Assembly (NCBI GenBank): GCA_900753095.1
Contig: CAADXT010000064.1
Span: 1-32,510 of the forward strand
Source: Eggerthellaceae bacterium
GTDB lineage: Bacteria; Actinomycetota; Coriobacteriia; Coriobacteriales; Eggerthellaceae
Reading direction: 5' to 3'
Length of the DNA: 32,510 bases
Numbering within the stretch: position 1 is the stretch's first letter; each line of letters opens with the position of its first letter. Below, one piece after another: positions 32,286 to 32,510 of the stretch. A program made the position numbers and the translations under genes. Below the pieces are notes generated by a model that was not told the DNA's origin, ran no database searches, and worked only from the letters and a program-made list of their open reading frames with translations.

Positions 32286-32510
32286 GTGTCACACAGCCCC
32301 GCGATAAGCGTCATCATTCCCGTCTATAACGTAGAGTCCTGGCTGCGCCGCGCCGTTGGCTCGCTGCAGAACCAAACGTGCACCAGCTACGAGATCCTTC
32401 TGGTAGACGACGGAAGCACCGATGGCAGCGGCGCCCTGTGCGACAAGCTGGCCGACGACGATGTGCGCATCCGCGTAATCCACCAGAAGAATCAAGGGGC
32501 CGCCGCCGCG
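32286..32510 (+). CDS. Family 2 glycosyltransferase, N-terminal part (truncated by window end)
   Basis: Seventy-five codons are visible. The GTG at 32286 is taken as start because AGAAGG lies five bases before it and the candidate -10 would exclude the in-frame ATG at 32247. The sequence has the GT-A entry strand ISVIIPVYNVESWLRRAVGSLQNQT, the nucleotide-binding YEILLVDDGSTDGSG and HQKNQGAA, all hallmarks of inverting family 2 enzymes that use nucleotide sugars. It probably builds a surface glycan on the lipid carrier loaded by the divergent WecA-like enzyme. Confidence 0.93.
   Translation, partial: MSHSPAISVIIPVYNVESWLRRAVGSLQNQTCTSYEILLVDDGSTDGSGALCDKLADDDVRIRVIHQKNQGAAAA

Overview
The window looks like a chromosomal segment of a high-GC Gram-positive anaerobe of the Actinomycetota, most likely class Coriobacteriia (Eggerthellaceae-like). 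The grounds are the base composition, an enormous secreted protein built from 'YDG' repeat modules, lipoproteins with lipoboxes, a perfect CIRCE operator, and two genes with -10 boxes that imply leaderless mRNAs. The taxonomic placement is inference; no rRNA or other marker beyond rplM/rpsI is present. I see no tRNA, rRNA, CRISPR array, insertion sequence or phage gene.

Layout. 1-8656 (-): most of a giant repeat surface protein whose 3' end lies outside the window, preceded by a strongly folded leader that resembles a cobalamin riboswitch core. 9238-10167 (+): transglutaminase-like lipoprotein. 10352-14234 (+): a type IV pilus/type II secretion-like operon (PilC-like platform protein, four small pilin-like membrane proteins, PilT-like ATPase). 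14235-14558: a convergent intergenic region full of inverted repeats. 14559-22458 (-): a signalling block of solute-binding lipoprotein, hybrid histidine kinase, GGDEF-REC-HD-GYP protein and stand-alone HPt protein. 22576-22981: two tandem copies of an unrecognised structured RNA, each followed by an intrinsic terminator. 23016-23845 (-): rpsI and rplM. 24168-25784 (-): membrane-anchored serine hydrolase of the beta-lactamase fold. 26211-26642 (+): Hsp20 under a CIRCE operator. 26822-30640 (+): ABC ATPase plus FtsX-type permease with a long coiled coil. 30758-31891 (-): WecA/TagO-like sugar-phosphate transferase. 32286-end (+): start of a family 2 glycosyltransferase.

How the parts may work together. 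The signalling block reads as a complete multistep phosphorelay: binding protein and Cache sensor, then kinase His938, kinase receiver Asp1232, HPt His61, and receiver Asp336 of the protein that both makes and breaks cyclic di-GMP. It lies next to pilus and adhesin genes, the kind of surface functions cyclic di-GMP commonly controls; that link is inference from position.

Three reading-frame breaks (giant protein, pilC, pilT) fall within 6 kb, all in surface or pilus genes, while every other long gene is intact. The pilC break is an exact 7-bp tandem duplication, which looks like a real slippage mutation; the other two are single-base differences that could also be sequencing errors.
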